Source of the DNA: Viola odorata
Taxonomy: Eukaryota > Streptophyta > Magnoliopsida > Malpighiales > Violaceae
Direction of reading: 5' to 3'
Assembly: GCA_963691705.1 (NCBI GenBank)
Contig: OY829544.1
Coordinates: 39,887,917 to 39,951,916, forward strand
Length of the DNA stretch: 64,000 nucleotides
Part shown: piece by piece, positions 19,477 through 31,901 of the stretch
Position numbering within the stretch: the stretch's first letter is position 1
How the letters are laid out: every line of letters starts with the position of its first letter
Notes under the pieces: generated by a model
Database searches by the model: none
Told to the model about the DNA's origin: nothing
Seen by the model: the letters and a program-made list of their open reading frames with translations, nothing else
Translations under genes and position numbers: made by a program

Positions 19477-20938
19477 TGATTGATTGTTATTTCACTTTGT
19501 TTTGTTGCCTCTTTACTTAGCTTTTGAAGCAATAAACATGCTGCTTTGATCCTTTTTCCTTCCTTTTTCCAGAATTACACTTGAATGACCCAGGATTAGG
19601 AAAAGGAGCGGAAAGGTCAAAGATTAGAGCTCAATCAATCATGCTGGCTTGGCAATTTTCTGCTGATGCATTCCGACTCATCTCAAGGCCCTGAGATGAG
19701 TCTGCCGTGACGTTTCCAGATCTGGACAGCACTCACCATGATTATGCGCGCCACAATTATTTAGTCATGAGTGCGTTCCTTGTCTCCTTGGGCCCCGTTT
19801 TTATAGACACTAAGCTCCTTGGGTTCAGAGAACATTCTTCCCACTCCTAACAAGTTTATAGAAGACAAAAATCAACATTCCACTTGTGTTTAGGAAGAAT
19901 ATTCTCATGCTTCTTGAAGACCAAATCTGAAGTGGATTATTAGTGGAAGCTGTCTCACCTTAGAGAGGAGTATCTTGGCACCAAGGAGGACCATAAATAT
20001 TGTTGAGAATGGCAGAGGAAGGCATCGAACGAGAGCAAGGAGTTAGAGGAGAAAACCAGCTTTTTCACTTATTTTCCAGAATTTCCAGCATTTTCCTATT
20101 TTCTGTTTTGAACATCTTTCATCATTTCGTTATGTTTTGTAACTAAAAACCTTCATCTCTGGTAGAGATTCAGAGGTTGACAATTCTGAATTGTTGTGAG
20201 ATTTGTTTTGATCTTAATTAAAAACGTTTCATATCACTTTTCTTGCTTGTTTTAATGATAGTTTGATTGTATTGTGTTTGAGCTTGATCAACTTGGATTT
20301 CGGTACAATTAATTACCGTAGAATCCCTGTAGTGTCGCGTTTCTGCACTATAGAGAACCCGAGTAGACAACTAGTGGATGGGATGATGTCTTCCTGAAAC
20401 TAGAAGAAGAAAAGAGTAAGTTTTAAGAATTCTGGACTGCAGTTGCGTCCATCTCAAGGTCTTGAGAAGGGCCTTCCTAATCGTATCAATGAACCAGCAA
20501 TCCTTGATTGTTAGGGGAGTTAGGGTCACAAGAGGAGCTTCTCCTCGAGTGACTTGAGTAGGAGGAGGCTTGGAGATCGCCCCTGGATGTATCTCTATAA
20601 CTTCTCTATGAATTGGTTTTGAAAATCTTTTGTCAATGATCAACATCTTGGAATTGTCACTTCGTTAATATCTCTACCGGGGATGTCTTTCTCCTACTGA
20701 TTTCAATCTCATTCCAACCATATTTCTATATGCAACTTTCGTTCACTTCATTTACATTTCTGTTTTCACAAACTACAACCCAAAACTTGGTTTTTCACTT
20801 GGTTATTTATAAAGGAAAGAACGAATCAGTCAATCTTGTCTCTGTGGGATCGATCCTCTCACCACTATCTGCATTAATTTGTAGCATAGCACTGAGTTGA
20901 ACTTATACTTTTATGCAGGGCATGCGACTCCCCTGTCA
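19477..20938 (+). repeat. Athila-1 5' LTR
   Basis: 1462 bp. TATA-like sites are at about 19799 (TTTTTATAGAC) and 20806 (TTATTTATAAAGG). The block CTCTGTGGGATCGATCCTCTC near 20841 resembles the U5-side block of Athila-2 (CTCTGTGGATCGAACCTC, 36160). It carries two copies of the interspersed palindrome (19675-19702 and 20452-20467). Confidence 0.95.
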
Positions 20939-20944
20939 TAAAAT

Positions 20945-20962
20945 TGGCGCCGTTGCCGGGGA
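20945..20962 (+). other. Primer binding site of Athila-1 (tRNA-Asp type)
   Basis: TGGCGCCGTTGCCGGGGA, six bases after the LTR. This is the classical primer site of Athila elements, complementary to the 3' end of plant tRNA-Asp. Confidence 0.85.
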
Positions 20963-20993
20963 CAACGTGTACTGATTTTTTGTTTTCTTGTTC

Positions 20994-22343
20994 ATGACCA
21001 GGTCTTCAAACTCGCAACCACTACCTTTCATTTCAGAAATTTCTAGAACAGAAACGACTCTCAGACTTTCGAAGAGGAAGTTTTCCGAACTTTCTTCATC
21101 AGGTTCAAATTCAGAATCCGAAGCTGATCCATCTCAGGACCCTGAGATAGACCAAACTGCGGAACCATAAATGGCAGATCCAGCAGAACCTACCTTAAGA
21201 GAGCTCAACCAAGGAGCAGAGCAGGAGTCTTTCCTGTGTATCAACTACCGTCCAGTACCACATGACTGGGCCGTGAAGTCAAATGTTATGCACAACCTCA
21301 GCAAGTTCAGGGGTCATGCATCCGAAAATCCCTACAAGCACCTACAAAAATTCCAATTTGAATGTGACGCTTTAAAACCAACTGGTGTCACTCTTGAGAG
21401 AGCTAAATTGAGAGCCTTTCCATGGTCTTTAGAAGACTCAGCAAAGAGCTGGTTTTTCAGCCTCCCACATAATTCAATCAACACTTGGGCTGAAATGGCA
21501 GCCACTTTTCTCAAGAAGTACTGGTCAGCTACCAAAGCGGGAGCTGCAAGGAAGAGCCTTGTTGCTATCCAGCAACGAGGAGATGAATCTTTTGGTGAAT
21601 ACCATCAGAGGTTTAAAGACCTCCAAGAAGTATGCCCAACACATGGTGTACCTGAACAATCTTTGATACAATACTTTTATGATGGCATGTGAATCAAGGA
21701 CAAGGAGAAACTTGATTCAGCTGCAGGAGGAGCATTACTGGACTTGACACCAAGTTGAGCGAGAGCTCTTATTCAGACCTTGGCAGATAATTGCCAACAA
21801 AACGGGACATATGACCGCACATCAGCTGCTCAAAACTTGAACGTGGCTGCCCTTGAGAGACACATAGAAGAAGTGTCTAGTTTTCTGAAAAATTTCCCAG
21901 CCACCATTGCACAATTACAACAGATTCCACCTCAACAAGTCATACCTTGTGGAGTTTGTTTCCAAATCGGTCACATGACCCATGATTGTCCACTTATAGC
22001 TGAACCAGTAGAGCAAGCTAATGCAGCCATACCTCACCAAGGCAATTCGTACAACAACAGCAACAATCAAGGCTAGAAGAACTACCCTCACTATGGGTAG
22101 GGACCAAATCAGCAGCAACCTCCATTCGAATGGAGAAATTTCAAGTCCAGACCTCAACAAAATCAGCAAAACTTCCCAACAAATCAACCCCCAACTCAAC
22201 CTCAACCTCCACAATTACCAGCACCTCAACAACCATTACAACTTACTGCACCACCTCCACCACCACTTGAAGATACACTTAAACAAATCCTACAACCATT
22301 CATCCAAACTACCCAAGGAGCTATAGCTGACCTCCAAAAACAG
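20994..22343 (+). pseudogene. gag: Athila-1 gag, five in-frame stops
   Basis: The frame starts MTRSSNSQPLPFISEISR and is collinear with pol; no frameshift is seen. Stops: TAA 21168, TGA 21690, TGA 21756, TAG 22074, TAG 22098. The retrotransposon-gag domain lies at about 21230-21690 (FPWSLEDSAKSWFFSLP, TWAEMAATFLKKYW, FKDLQEVCPTHG). A zinc knuckle CGVCFQIGHMTHDC (CX2CX4HX4C) lies near 21949-21990. A Gln/Pro-rich linker leads into protease. Each stop is one C-to-T change from CAA, CGA or CAG. Two palindrome copies are close by, one in this frame (21131) and one just after it (22471). Confidence 0.85.
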
Positions 22344-25300
22344 ATGGCACAGCTCACCATGAGCCAGCAAAACAATTCAGGCCAGCTACCCTCAAACACA
22401 GTAGACAATCCCAAGCACCTCAATGCCATAACTTTGAGAAGTGGCAGAGACTTACCACCCAGAACAGGTCCATCTCATGACCCTGAGATGAGCCGACCAG
22501 GACCGCAACCAGAAGCTGAAGCTGAAATCACTCTTGAATCAGAAGTTCATGCACCGGTACCTACTCCAGCAAAAGACACTCCGGCAGCTCAGGAAAAATT
22601 CCCAGAAGTCCAGGACATCCCTCCTCCATTTCCTGAAAGGTCCTTAAAAGCCCAAAAGGAAAAAGATGAGAAGAAAATACTTGAAGTTTTCCGGAAAGTT
22701 GCTATTAACGTGCCTTTGTTAGACATGATTTCGCAGGTACCCAAGTACACTAAGTTCCTGAAGGAGCTCTGCTCCAACAAGAAGAAGCTAGCTGGGATCG
22801 AAAGGGTAAATTTCAGTGAGCACGTAGCTGCCATGCTTCCTACAAAGTGCAAGGATCAAGGAACTTTCGTAATACCTTGTCAAATTGGCAGCAAACAGAT
22901 CGACAAAGCTTTGTGTGATCTGGGAGCAGGTATAAACGTCATGTCCCTTTCTATTTTTGAGACTCTGAACATAGGAAACCTCAAGGAAAAAAGAGTAGTC
23001 ATTCAACTTGCCGATAGATCAATCATCTACCCCGTGGGTGTAGTTGAGGACGTTTTGGTGCAGGTAAATGATTTTGTTTTCCCTGTGGATTTTTATGTGG
23101 TAGATATGCAGAGTGAGGATGTCTCTAAAACTACTGATGTAATATTAGGGAGACCATTTTTAAGAACAGCTCGTGCTAAAATTGATGTATATGATGGCTG
23201 TTTGACTCTTGAATTTGGTGAGGAAACAATTAAGTTTAACATGTATGATGCTATGAAATACCCAAATGACATACATTCTGTTAACTTCTTAGATATTATT
23301 GACCCTTTTGTTAATGATGTCTCTGAAATTGAAAATTCAGACCCTCTTGAATATGTCATTAGGAATGGATTATGCAGGGACGAAACTTGGGAATTAGAAA
23401 ATAATTATGCTATCAATCCAGAAATTCAAAGCATTGTCCAAGAATTAGGAGATACCCACGCTTGTGCAGGTATGGAACAGACCTTTGATACTCCAGAATC
23501 GGTCATTAAACTCCAACCTTCAATTTTGCAGGCACCAGACTTGGAACTTAAAAAATTACCAGGCCACCTGAAGTACTCATTTCTAGGCCCTGAGATGAGC
23601 CTTCCAGTGATCATTTCTAACAGCTTGGCAAAATCAGAAGAAGAGAGACTTTTGGAAATATTGAGGGAATTCAAGGGAGTAATAGGTTGGACCATTGCTG
23701 ACATTAAGGGGATATCACCCACGATTTGCACTCACAAAATCCACCTAGAACCCGACAGCAAAACCACAAGACAGCCACAAAGGAGGCTTAACCCTCCAAT
23801 GATGGAAGTTGTAAAAAAGGAGATTTTAAAGCTTCTTGCTGCTGGTGTCATTTATCCTATTTCTGACAGTTCCTGGGTGAGTCCAGTGCAGGTTGTGCCC
23901 AAGAAATCAGGCATCACAGTGGTGACAAACGAAGAAGGCCAATCCGTGCCCACTAGAGAGCAAAATAGTTGGAGAGTATGCATCGACTATAGGAAGCTGA
24001 ACAACGCCACGAGAAAGGATCATTTTCCTCTCCCATTCATCGATCAAATGCTTGAGAGATTGGCAGGTAAATCACACTACTGTTGCCTTGATGGATTTTC
24101 AGGATTCCATCAAATACCCGTGGCCATTGAAGATCAAGAAAAGACCACATTCACCTGCCCGTTTGGCACGTTTGCCTACAAGAGAATGCCTTTTGGGTTG
24201 TGTAATGCACCTGCCACCTTTCAAAGGTGCATGGTAAGTATTTTTTTAGATTTTGTAGAGAAAGGAATGGAAGTTTTCATGGATGATTTTACTGTTTATG
24301 GAGACTCCTTTGATCAATGCTTGGAAAATTTGAAAAAAATCTTGCGTAGGTATATTGAAACTGATTTGGTTCTTAATTATGAGAAATGCCATTTTATGGT
24401 AAATCAATGATTAATTTTAGGACACATTATTTCCCAAAAAGGATTGGAAGTAGACAAAGCAAAAATTGATGTCATTGAATCGTTACCTTACCCATCTTGC
24501 GTGCGAGATGTGCGTTCATTTCTAGGCCTTGCAGGTTTCTATAGGCGTTTTATTAAGGACTTTTCGAATATTGCTGAGCCCATGTGCAGGCTGCTCCAAA
24601 AAGACATCAAATTCGACTTCAATGATGATTGTAAGAAGGCGTTTGAAGCCTTGAAACAGAAGTTGATCTCTGCACCAGTAATACAACCGCGAGATTGGAC
24701 CAGATCCTTCGAAATCATGTGTGACGCAAGTGATGCAGCCGTGGGAGCGGTCCTTGGGCAGAAAATTGATAAAGATCCACATGTGATTTATTATGCTTCA
24801 AGAATGCTTGATGATGCTCAGAGAAACTATACCACCACAGAAAAAGAACTGTTTGCTATTGTTTTTGCATTAGATAAATTTCGTTCTTATCTTCTTGGAA
24901 CCAAAGTAATAATCTACTCTGATCATGCAGCTTTGAGGTACCTTTTAGCCAAGAAGGAAGCTAAGCTAAGGCTGATTAGGTGGATTCTTCTTCTGCAAGA
25001 ATTCGACCTCGAAATCAAGGATAAGAAGGGCAAAGAAAACCTCGTAGCTGATCATTTGAGCAGAATGTTGGTGGATGCGCAACCAGAACCTGTTAGAGAA
25101 AATTTTCCTGATGAAAGCTTATTTCTAGGCCTTGAGCTGAGGCCGTGGTATTCTGATATTGCCAATTTCTTGGCAACTGGAAAATTTCATGGAGATTACT
25201 CCACAGCTGAGAAGGAGAAGATCAGGAGGGATTCCAGGAGATATATTTGGGATGATCCTTACCTTTGGAACATGGGAAAAGATCAGATCCTCCGAAGATG

Positions 25301-26441
25301 CATTCTTGAGAACGAAATTCCATCCGTTCTTAAATTCAGCCACTCTTTCGCTTGTGGAGGGCACTTCGGACCTAGAAGGACTGCTTCGAAGGTGCTGGAG
25401 TCAGGTTTTTTCTGGCCCACTTTGTTCAAGGATGCCTACTATTTTTGTAAAACTTGCAAAAATTGCCAAAAAACTGGAAATATCACATCAAGACATCAGC
25501 TGCCTCTCACACCTATTTTAGTGTGTGAAATCTTTGATGTGTGGGGATTAGACTTCATGGGACCGTTCCCTAACTCAGATGGTAACACCAACATAATTTT
25601 GGCGGTAGATTACTTGTCAAAATGGGTAGAAGCCAAAGCCACAAGGGCTGATGATGCGAAGACAGTGGTGAAATTCCTTAAAACTCAGATTTTGAGTAGA
25701 TTTGGAATTCCAAGAGCTATAATCAGTGATAGAGGCACACATTTTTGCAACCGAGTGGTGGCATCTCTCTTTTCCAAGTACAATATCACTCACCGTGTGT
25801 CCACAGCATACCATCCTCAAACGAATGGGTTGGCGGAACTATCAAATCAAGAGATTAAATCCATTTTGGCCAAGACTGTCGGGCCAGAGAGAAAAGATTG
25901 GAGCCAAAGGCTTGATGATGCATTGTGGGCTTACAGAACAGCATACAAAACTCCTATCGGGACCACACCTTACAAGTTGGTTTATGGTAAAACTTACCAT
26001 TTACCCGTTGGAGTGCAACACAAAGCCTTTTGGGCAATCAAGCAATGTAACATGAACCTTACTGCTGCCGGAACGCAAAGGAGATTGCAAATGCAGGAGC
26101 TTGAAGAGTTGAGGAACGAAGCGTATGAGAACTCAGCCATCATCAAGGCCAAGGCGAAAATGTACCATGACAGGAACATTCATCCTAGGACCTTGACAGC
26201 TGGGCAGAAAGTACTCCTCTATAGCTCGAGATTTCACACCATGGCAGGTAAACTCCGAACTCGTTGGACTGGTCCATACATTATTACTAATGTTTACCCC
26301 CATAGTGCAGTAGAAATACAGAGTTTGCAGACGGGCAAGGTGTTCAAGGTCAATGGCCAGCGCCTAAAGCCCTTTTATGAAGGTTTTCGAGAACAAAATG
26401 TGGAGAGCACCACACTGGAGGTTCCTAATGATACAGCATGA
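22344..26441 (+). pseudogene. pol: Athila-1 pol: protease, RT, RNase H, integrase (one in-frame stop)
   Basis: Same frame as gag, with one internal TGA at 24408-24410. Protease (about 22860-23200): ALCDLGAGIN active site and VILGRPFL. RT (about 23810-24390): WRVCIDYRKLNN, CCLDGFSGFHQI, MPFGLCNAPATFQ and VFMDDFTVYG (catalytic DD). RNase H (24700-25070): [26 protein letters not shown]. Integrase: zinc-finger His residues in [17 protein letters not shown], then catalytic D, D, E in [15 protein letters not shown] and ELSNQEI, and a C-terminal GPY module (RWTGPYII). All catalytic residues I looked for are present; apart from the TGA the enzymes look intact. Confidence 0.92.
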
Positions 26442-26826
26442 ACAATGTCATAGTCCAGTCCAAGACTTTAAAAGGGGACAGCTTTTGGAAGGCAATCAGT
26501 ACCCTCCAGCTTTAGTATCATTTAACTCCAGTCAAGGCCATTTCAATACAGCTGCGTTCAGCTCATCTCAAGGCCCTGAGATGAGCCAGACTCCCTATAA
26601 GAAGAAAGCACTCTCATTCAAGGCCCTGGAAAATCACTTTCCATGTCATCATGTCCACCTGGATAAAACTCCCGTTAAACTCACTTTTGCCACTACCTCT
26701 TCAGTTTCCCTCCACGATCATAATATCACCCTCTACCAAAAAGCTACACTCACTCTCCTCGTCTACCACATTCTCTCCATCTCTCTCACTTTAAATCACC
26801 CTCTCTCCAAAAACCTAACCGCCACC
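26442..26826 (+). other. Leader between pol and the env-like frame of Athila-1
   Basis: Open in the downstream frame, but the strong initiation context GCCACCATGC at 26821-26830 suggests this stretch is untranslated leader, presumably of a spliced mRNA. It contains one of the best palindrome copies (26561-26586). Confidence 0.5.
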
Positions 26827-29142
26827 ATGCCACTCAAGAAATCCCAAGCTCGCCGTGGAACTAGCAGAAACACTCCTCCAACTGATTCAGATTCGGACAC
26901 ATTCGAATCTCCACCCCAGCCGCTGGCCCTCGCCGTGGTCGCCGCTCCTTCGCCGCCGCCGAGCCCGCTGGTCACCATCTTCCCAGACAAGCCTGTCACC
27001 TCCGCCCAGCCGAAGGTAGCAACGCAACCAGCTCCTACGACCAAGCCAGACCCATTTGAGGCAGAGACAGCTTCAAATCCGCAGTCCCCGATTCCCACAA
27101 ACGACCCAGCTATTACCACCACCACTCCGACAGCCGCCCAGACACCCACCGTAGCTGGCGGTTCCAAATCCAAAACTCCACCTTCAACCCAGCAACCCAC
27201 AAAAATACCTTCACCCACCTTCGTCCCAAGACCCAAAAAGGGACCAGTTATTCTTCCTAGATCAGAGTCACCTTCTGAGCACCAAACAGAATCAACTCAC
27301 TCCGATTCCGGCGGCTCCGACACGGTCATTGACCCCACGTTCACATCCAAGCCGCAGGACATCACCATTGAGTCCAGCTCGGATCCAGAAGAGAGACCAC
27401 TAAAGTCCATGATAAAGAAATCAGCCCAACCCCAGCCGAAGATTGATGACAGGGAAGAGCGCCGTTTGAAGCGCAAAGGGATCCCTGTCCCTTCAATTGC
27501 TGCTGCAGCAAATATTATTCAGGCTAAGAAAGTGGCCGGCAAACCTAAGGTCACCCCTGCTGCAAAATCCCTCAAGAGGAAGGGCATTGAAATAAAAGAG
27601 CCTCAGCCCGTTCCCCAGCATCCCATTATCCAGTCTTCTCAGGGCCATGAGAAGGACAAAGGAAAGGGGAAGGTTTCTGAAATTCCTGCTGAGCCTGCCT
27701 CTGAAGGCAGTGATGATGAGGAGTAGCACATTCCTGAAGAAGTAGCTCCTGCTGATGAGGAAAGAGCAGCTGACTCTACTCCTGAAGTTCCCAGGCCCAA
27801 GCGCAGCAAAACAGTAGCCAAAAAGGCAGCAAAAACTCCATCTTCCAAAGCGATTGCTATGCCTTCCCCTGCACCAGTTGAGAAGCATGGCAGTGCTAGG
27901 AGCTCCAAACGACCCAGAACCAGCAGTAAAAAAAGGCAAGTTATCCCTGGCCTAGAATTCCTTAATGGTTGGTTACAATTTGATTCATTTGATCAAGAAG
28001 ATAAATTGCACCTAAAATATAAATCAACTGTTCCATATTGTGCTAAGCTAGATTTTGAACTCCTTGACACTTGGGGTATTGAGTCTAGATTGCGTCAGTA
28101 TGTTAGGAATGTGGGCTGGGAACCCCTCTTTTTTCTTGAACATCCAGCATACCTTGAATTGTGCCTTGAATTCCACACCACTTTTTGGTATCGATCAGCT
28201 AGAGATAGAGAAACAGATGGGTTGAGACTTGCTAGGCCTAATGACATCAACTTCAGATTATGTGGAAAATCCTGCCGCTATTCCTTGAATGAATTTAATG
28301 CTGCTTTAGGCTTTGTGAAAGAAAATGAACTGAATGCTGATTGGTATGCTAATGCTTTGAGCGATTATCCTGATGACTTTGACACACAATCTGCATATCA
28401 ACAACTGACTGGAAAGCCAAAACTAAAATTTGATGACAAAAAGGCTAAGGCACACCAGATTTTAGACCCTGGCCTTAGGATTTTGCATAGAGTCCTTTCC
28501 ACTAATTTCGCTGGGAAAGATCACATTGCTGGTGTTCTTTCCAAGCAAGAGCTTTTCATTTTGTGGGGCATGGTCAACAAAAAGCCCATCAATTTAGGTT
28601 ATTGGATTGCTGCTCAGTTGCATTATTATAGGGAAAAGGATAAGCTTATCATGGGATCGCTCATTACTCATCTTGCTGTGAATATATGCAATCTGGATCT
28701 TCAAACTGCAAAATTATTTAATTGTGCCTCCTTGAAAATTATGAATATAATGGCACTTGATCAGATGGGCTTTGTCCATCTAGACCAGGATCGGTTTGTG
28801 TGTTACAATACAGGGTTCACTCCAGCTCCAGACCACATATTCGGGGCCAAGCACCAGGGTGATTTTAAACTCAGAAGGCTGGATTGCCAAGATGATATCT
28901 CTGCCCCTGTTCCCGAAAATGTTCCTGATGCTGCCGGGCCGTCTCAAGGCCCTGAGACGAACCGTCCTGCCGCTGCCAGTTCCCCTTCATCAAATTCTCA
29001 GATAGTTGTCCTCCTGCGGAATCAGAACTCTCTCCTCCGCCAATTGATGCTTCAGCAGAATACCAGCAACCGAACCCAGGAGTGCATCCTGGACGTCTTG
29101 AGGCGTGCTTTTTCGGCGCAGCCAGCTCCTCCCCAATCTTGA
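26827..29142 (+). pseudogene. Athila ORF-1 / env-like protein of Athila-1 (one in-frame stop)
   Basis: 771 codons, frame +1 relative to pol, with TAG at 27724-27726. The start ATG at 26827 sits in a strong context (GCCACCATGC). The N-terminal half is Pro/Thr/Ser-rich and then Lys-rich, disordered and possibly nuclear. From about 27940 a conserved globular region begins (FLNGWLQFDSF, NVGWEPLFFLEHPAY, CLEFHTTFW, INFRLCGKSCRYSLNEFN), the pattern of the ATHILA ORF-1 family, in the place called env-like in Athila/Calypso elements. I see no signal peptide, transmembrane helix or cleavage site, so an envelope role is not supported by the sequence itself. The C terminus has a Leu/Gln-rich helix. Confidence 0.75.
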
Positions 29143-30439
29143 ATCTTGCCCCGGGTTCTATCTTCTATTTCCCATTTCTTTTATTTTATTTTCTTTTTGT
29201 TTGTTTGTTTGTTGTGTGTGTTTCTCTTTCACATTGAGGACAATGTGTTCTTTAAATGTGAGGGGGGAGACACTTTCGTGTTTGTTTGTGTTTTTATTGT
29301 TCTTTTGCATGTTTGCTTTTAAGTTTTCTTGCATGTATTTTCTGTTCTCTGTTTTTCTGTATTTTCTTGTTTATTTCTGTTAATATTGCATGCGCTTCTG
29401 CTTGTTTTTTTCAGGAGTCGTTCGTTCCTTGTGTTGTGTTTCAGCCCCCTTTTGGATAAAATTGAAACCTCTGATCTGATCCTCATGTGAACACTTGATT
29501 TATCAGCTCCATCTTGCAATTTTAAGTCCTCTTAGCATTACAACTTGTGCATTTGTTTATATAGATGTATGATTAGTTTTGCTAATCCTAGGAAATGTTT
29601 TGCTAGAGCTGATCTGTCTTCTCATCCCTAGATCATGGGATGAGGATCCTATCCTCCTACTGCTGCTAAGTCCTTTATTTTCTGTTTGCTTGTGTACCTT
29701 TAATTTTCTTTTGTGTGGATTTCTCATCATGCCCTCTAGATTGCACGGTGTTGGTGGTTCGGCACCATCACCCCATCATGGAAAAACTTCCAGTCGGTCG
29801 TGTGCTAACCCCTTTTGTTGGGCCGATCATAGCGCCATTGGTGAGAAATCAAGGTCTGCATGCGTGTGTGTTTTGAAAAAAAAAAAAAAAAAAAAAAAGG
29901 GTTTGTGGATGGAGGATGTTGAAAAAAGAAAAGAAAAGAGAAGCAATGAAAAGATTGCGGAAAGAAGGTTGAGAAAAAGAAAAAAAAAATAGAAAAGCAG
30001 AAAAAAAAAGAAAAAAAAAGAAAAAAAAAATATATATATATATAGAATAAAAGAAGCCTTTGGCTCACTTTGTGTTTCAATTTCTGTTCTTTAATTATTG
30101 TTTGTGCTTTTAAATAATTTTGCTTGAGTGTCCAGCAGCAGTGATTGGATTTTGAGTCAAAGGAAGAGAAGACATAGGCCCTAGGATTTTATTTCCTTGT
30201 GATCAACATGCTATTATACCTCTGTTCGAATATGTGCACAATTGTGGTGTTTGGAGTATTTAGCATTGCTTGATTGAGCTGATTTTTGAAGTGTTTGTGT
30301 GAAGATCAGTCCAAGGGTTGATGTTCTGTTCTAAGGGGTGCTGTTTCTGTGTTGTGTCTGTGTTGTCTTCTTGTTCTTCTTTGTGTTTTGAGTCTGTTTG
30401 TGCGCTTGGGGGCAAGCGTAGTTCAAATGTGGGGGGATT
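29143..30439 (+). other. Athila-1 3' UTR with hairpins and A-rich tracts
   Basis: Non-coding. Hairpin 1 CACATTG-AGGA-CAATGTG at 29230-29247, followed by a G-rich block. Hairpin 2 at 29747-29772 (GGTG.TGGTG with loop GTTCGG). A 21-base A run near 29877 and purine/TA-rich sequence 29925-30045. Hairpin 3 CGCTTG-GGGG-CAAGCG at 30403-30418. All three recur in Athila-2. The polypurine tract is 30427-30439. Confidence 0.7.
30427..30439 (+). other. Polypurine tract of Athila-1
   Basis: ATGTGGGGGGATT immediately before the 3' LTR start TGATTGATTG. Athila-2 has AAGTGTGTGGGATT before TGATTGAGC at 34839. Confidence 0.8.
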
Positions 30440-31901
30440 TGATTGATTGTTATTTCACTTTGTTTTGTTGCCTCTTTACTTAGCTTTTGAAGCAATAAAC
30501 ATGCTGCTTTGATCCTTTTTCCTTCCTTTTTCCAGAATTACACTTGAATGACCCAGGATTAGGAAAAGGAGCGGAAAGGTCAAAGATTAGAGCTCAATCA
30601 ATCATGCTGGCTTGGCAATTTTCTGCTGATGCATTCCGACTCATCTCAAGGCCCTGAGATGAGTCTGCCGTGACGTTTCCAGATCTGGACAGCACTCACC
30701 ATGATTATGCGTGCCACAATTATTTAGTCATGAGTGCGTTCCTTGTCTCCTTGGGCCCCGTTTTTATAGACACTAAGCTCCTTGGGTTCAGAGAACATTC
30801 TTCCCACTCCTAACAAGTTTATAGAAGACAAAAATCAACATTCCACTTGTGTTTCGGAAGAATATTCTCATGCTTCTTGAAGACCAAATCTGAAGTGGAT
30901 TATTAGTGGAAGCTGTCTCACCTTAGAGAGGAGTATCTTGGCACCAAGGAGGACCATAAATATTGTTGAGAACGGCAGAGGAAGGCATCGAACGAGAGCA
31001 AGGAGTTAGAGGAGAAAACCAGCTTTTTCACTTATTTTCCAGAATTTCCAGCATTTTCCTATTTTCTGTTTTGAACATCTTTCATCATTTCGTTATGTTT
31101 TGTAACTAAAAACCTTCATCTCTGGTAGAGATTCAGAGGTTGACAATTCCGAATTGTTGTGAGATTTGTTTTGATCTTAATTAAAAACGTTTCATATCAC
31201 TTTTCTTGCTTGTTTTAATGATAGTTTGATTGTATTGTGTTTGAGCTTGATCAACTTGGATTTCGGTACAATTAATTACCGTAGAATCCCTGTAGTGCCG
31301 CGTTTCTGCACTATAGAGAACCCGAGTAGACAACTAGTGGATGGGATGATGTCTTCCTGAAACTAGAAGAAGAAAAGAGTAAGTTTTGAGAATTCTGGAC
31401 TGCAGTTGCGTCCATCTCAAGGTCTTGAGAAGGGCCTTCCTAATCGTATCAATGAACCAGCAATCCTTGATTGTTAGGGGAGTTAGGGTCACAAGAGGAG
31501 CTTCTCCTCGAGTGACTTGAGTAGGAGGAGGCTTGGAGATCGCCCCTGGATGTATCTCTATAACTTCTCTATGAATTGGTTTTGAAAATCTTTTGTCAAT
31601 GATCAACATCTTGGAATTGTCACTTCGTTAATATCTCTACCGGGGATGTCTTTCTCCTACTGATTTCAATCTCATTCCAACCATATTTCTATATGCAACT
31701 TTCGTTCACTTCATTTACATTTCTGTTTTCACAAACTACAACCCAAAACTTGGTTTTTCACTTGGTTATTTATAAAGGAAAGAACGAATCAGTCAAGCTT
31801 GTCTCTGTGGGATCGATCCTCTCACCACTATCTGCATTAATTTGTAGCATAGCACTGAGTTGAACTTATACTTTTATGCAGGGCATGCGACGCCCCTGTC
31901 A
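30440..31901 (+). repeat. Athila-1 3' LTR
   Basis: 1462 bp, near-identical to 19477-20938. Five of the 8 differences are transitions. It is followed by the target duplication ATCTT. Confidence 0.95.

Larger units (their letters stand above)
19477..31901 (+). mobile_element. Athila-1: young, full-length Athila-lineage Ty3/Gypsy element
   Basis: 12,425 bp with two LTRs of exactly 1462 bp (19477-20938 and 30440-31901), both TGATTGATTG to CTGTCA, and a perfect 5-bp target duplication ATCTT (19472-19476 and 31902-31906). I count 8 substitutions and no indels between the LTRs (0.55%), about 0.2 My at 1.3e-8 substitutions per site per year. Order: primer site, gag, protease, RT, RNase H, integrase, then an Athila ORF-1/env-like frame and a 1.3-kb 3' UTR. 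It inserted into element X. Confidence 0.96.

Noticed and set aside
20371..20646. 91-aa minus-strand frame present in both Athila-1 LTRs (also 31334-31609)
   Set aside because: Identical only because the LTRs are young copies of each other; no codon-level evidence, and it overlaps the probable promoter region.
26377..26826. Extension of the env-like frame upstream of 26827
   Set aside because: It overlaps the pol end and has a weak start; the ATG at 26827 has a far better context.
26827..29142. A true retroviral envelope protein
   Set aside because: No signal peptide, transmembrane helix or furin-like site can be seen; ATHILA ORF-1 similarity explains the frame better.
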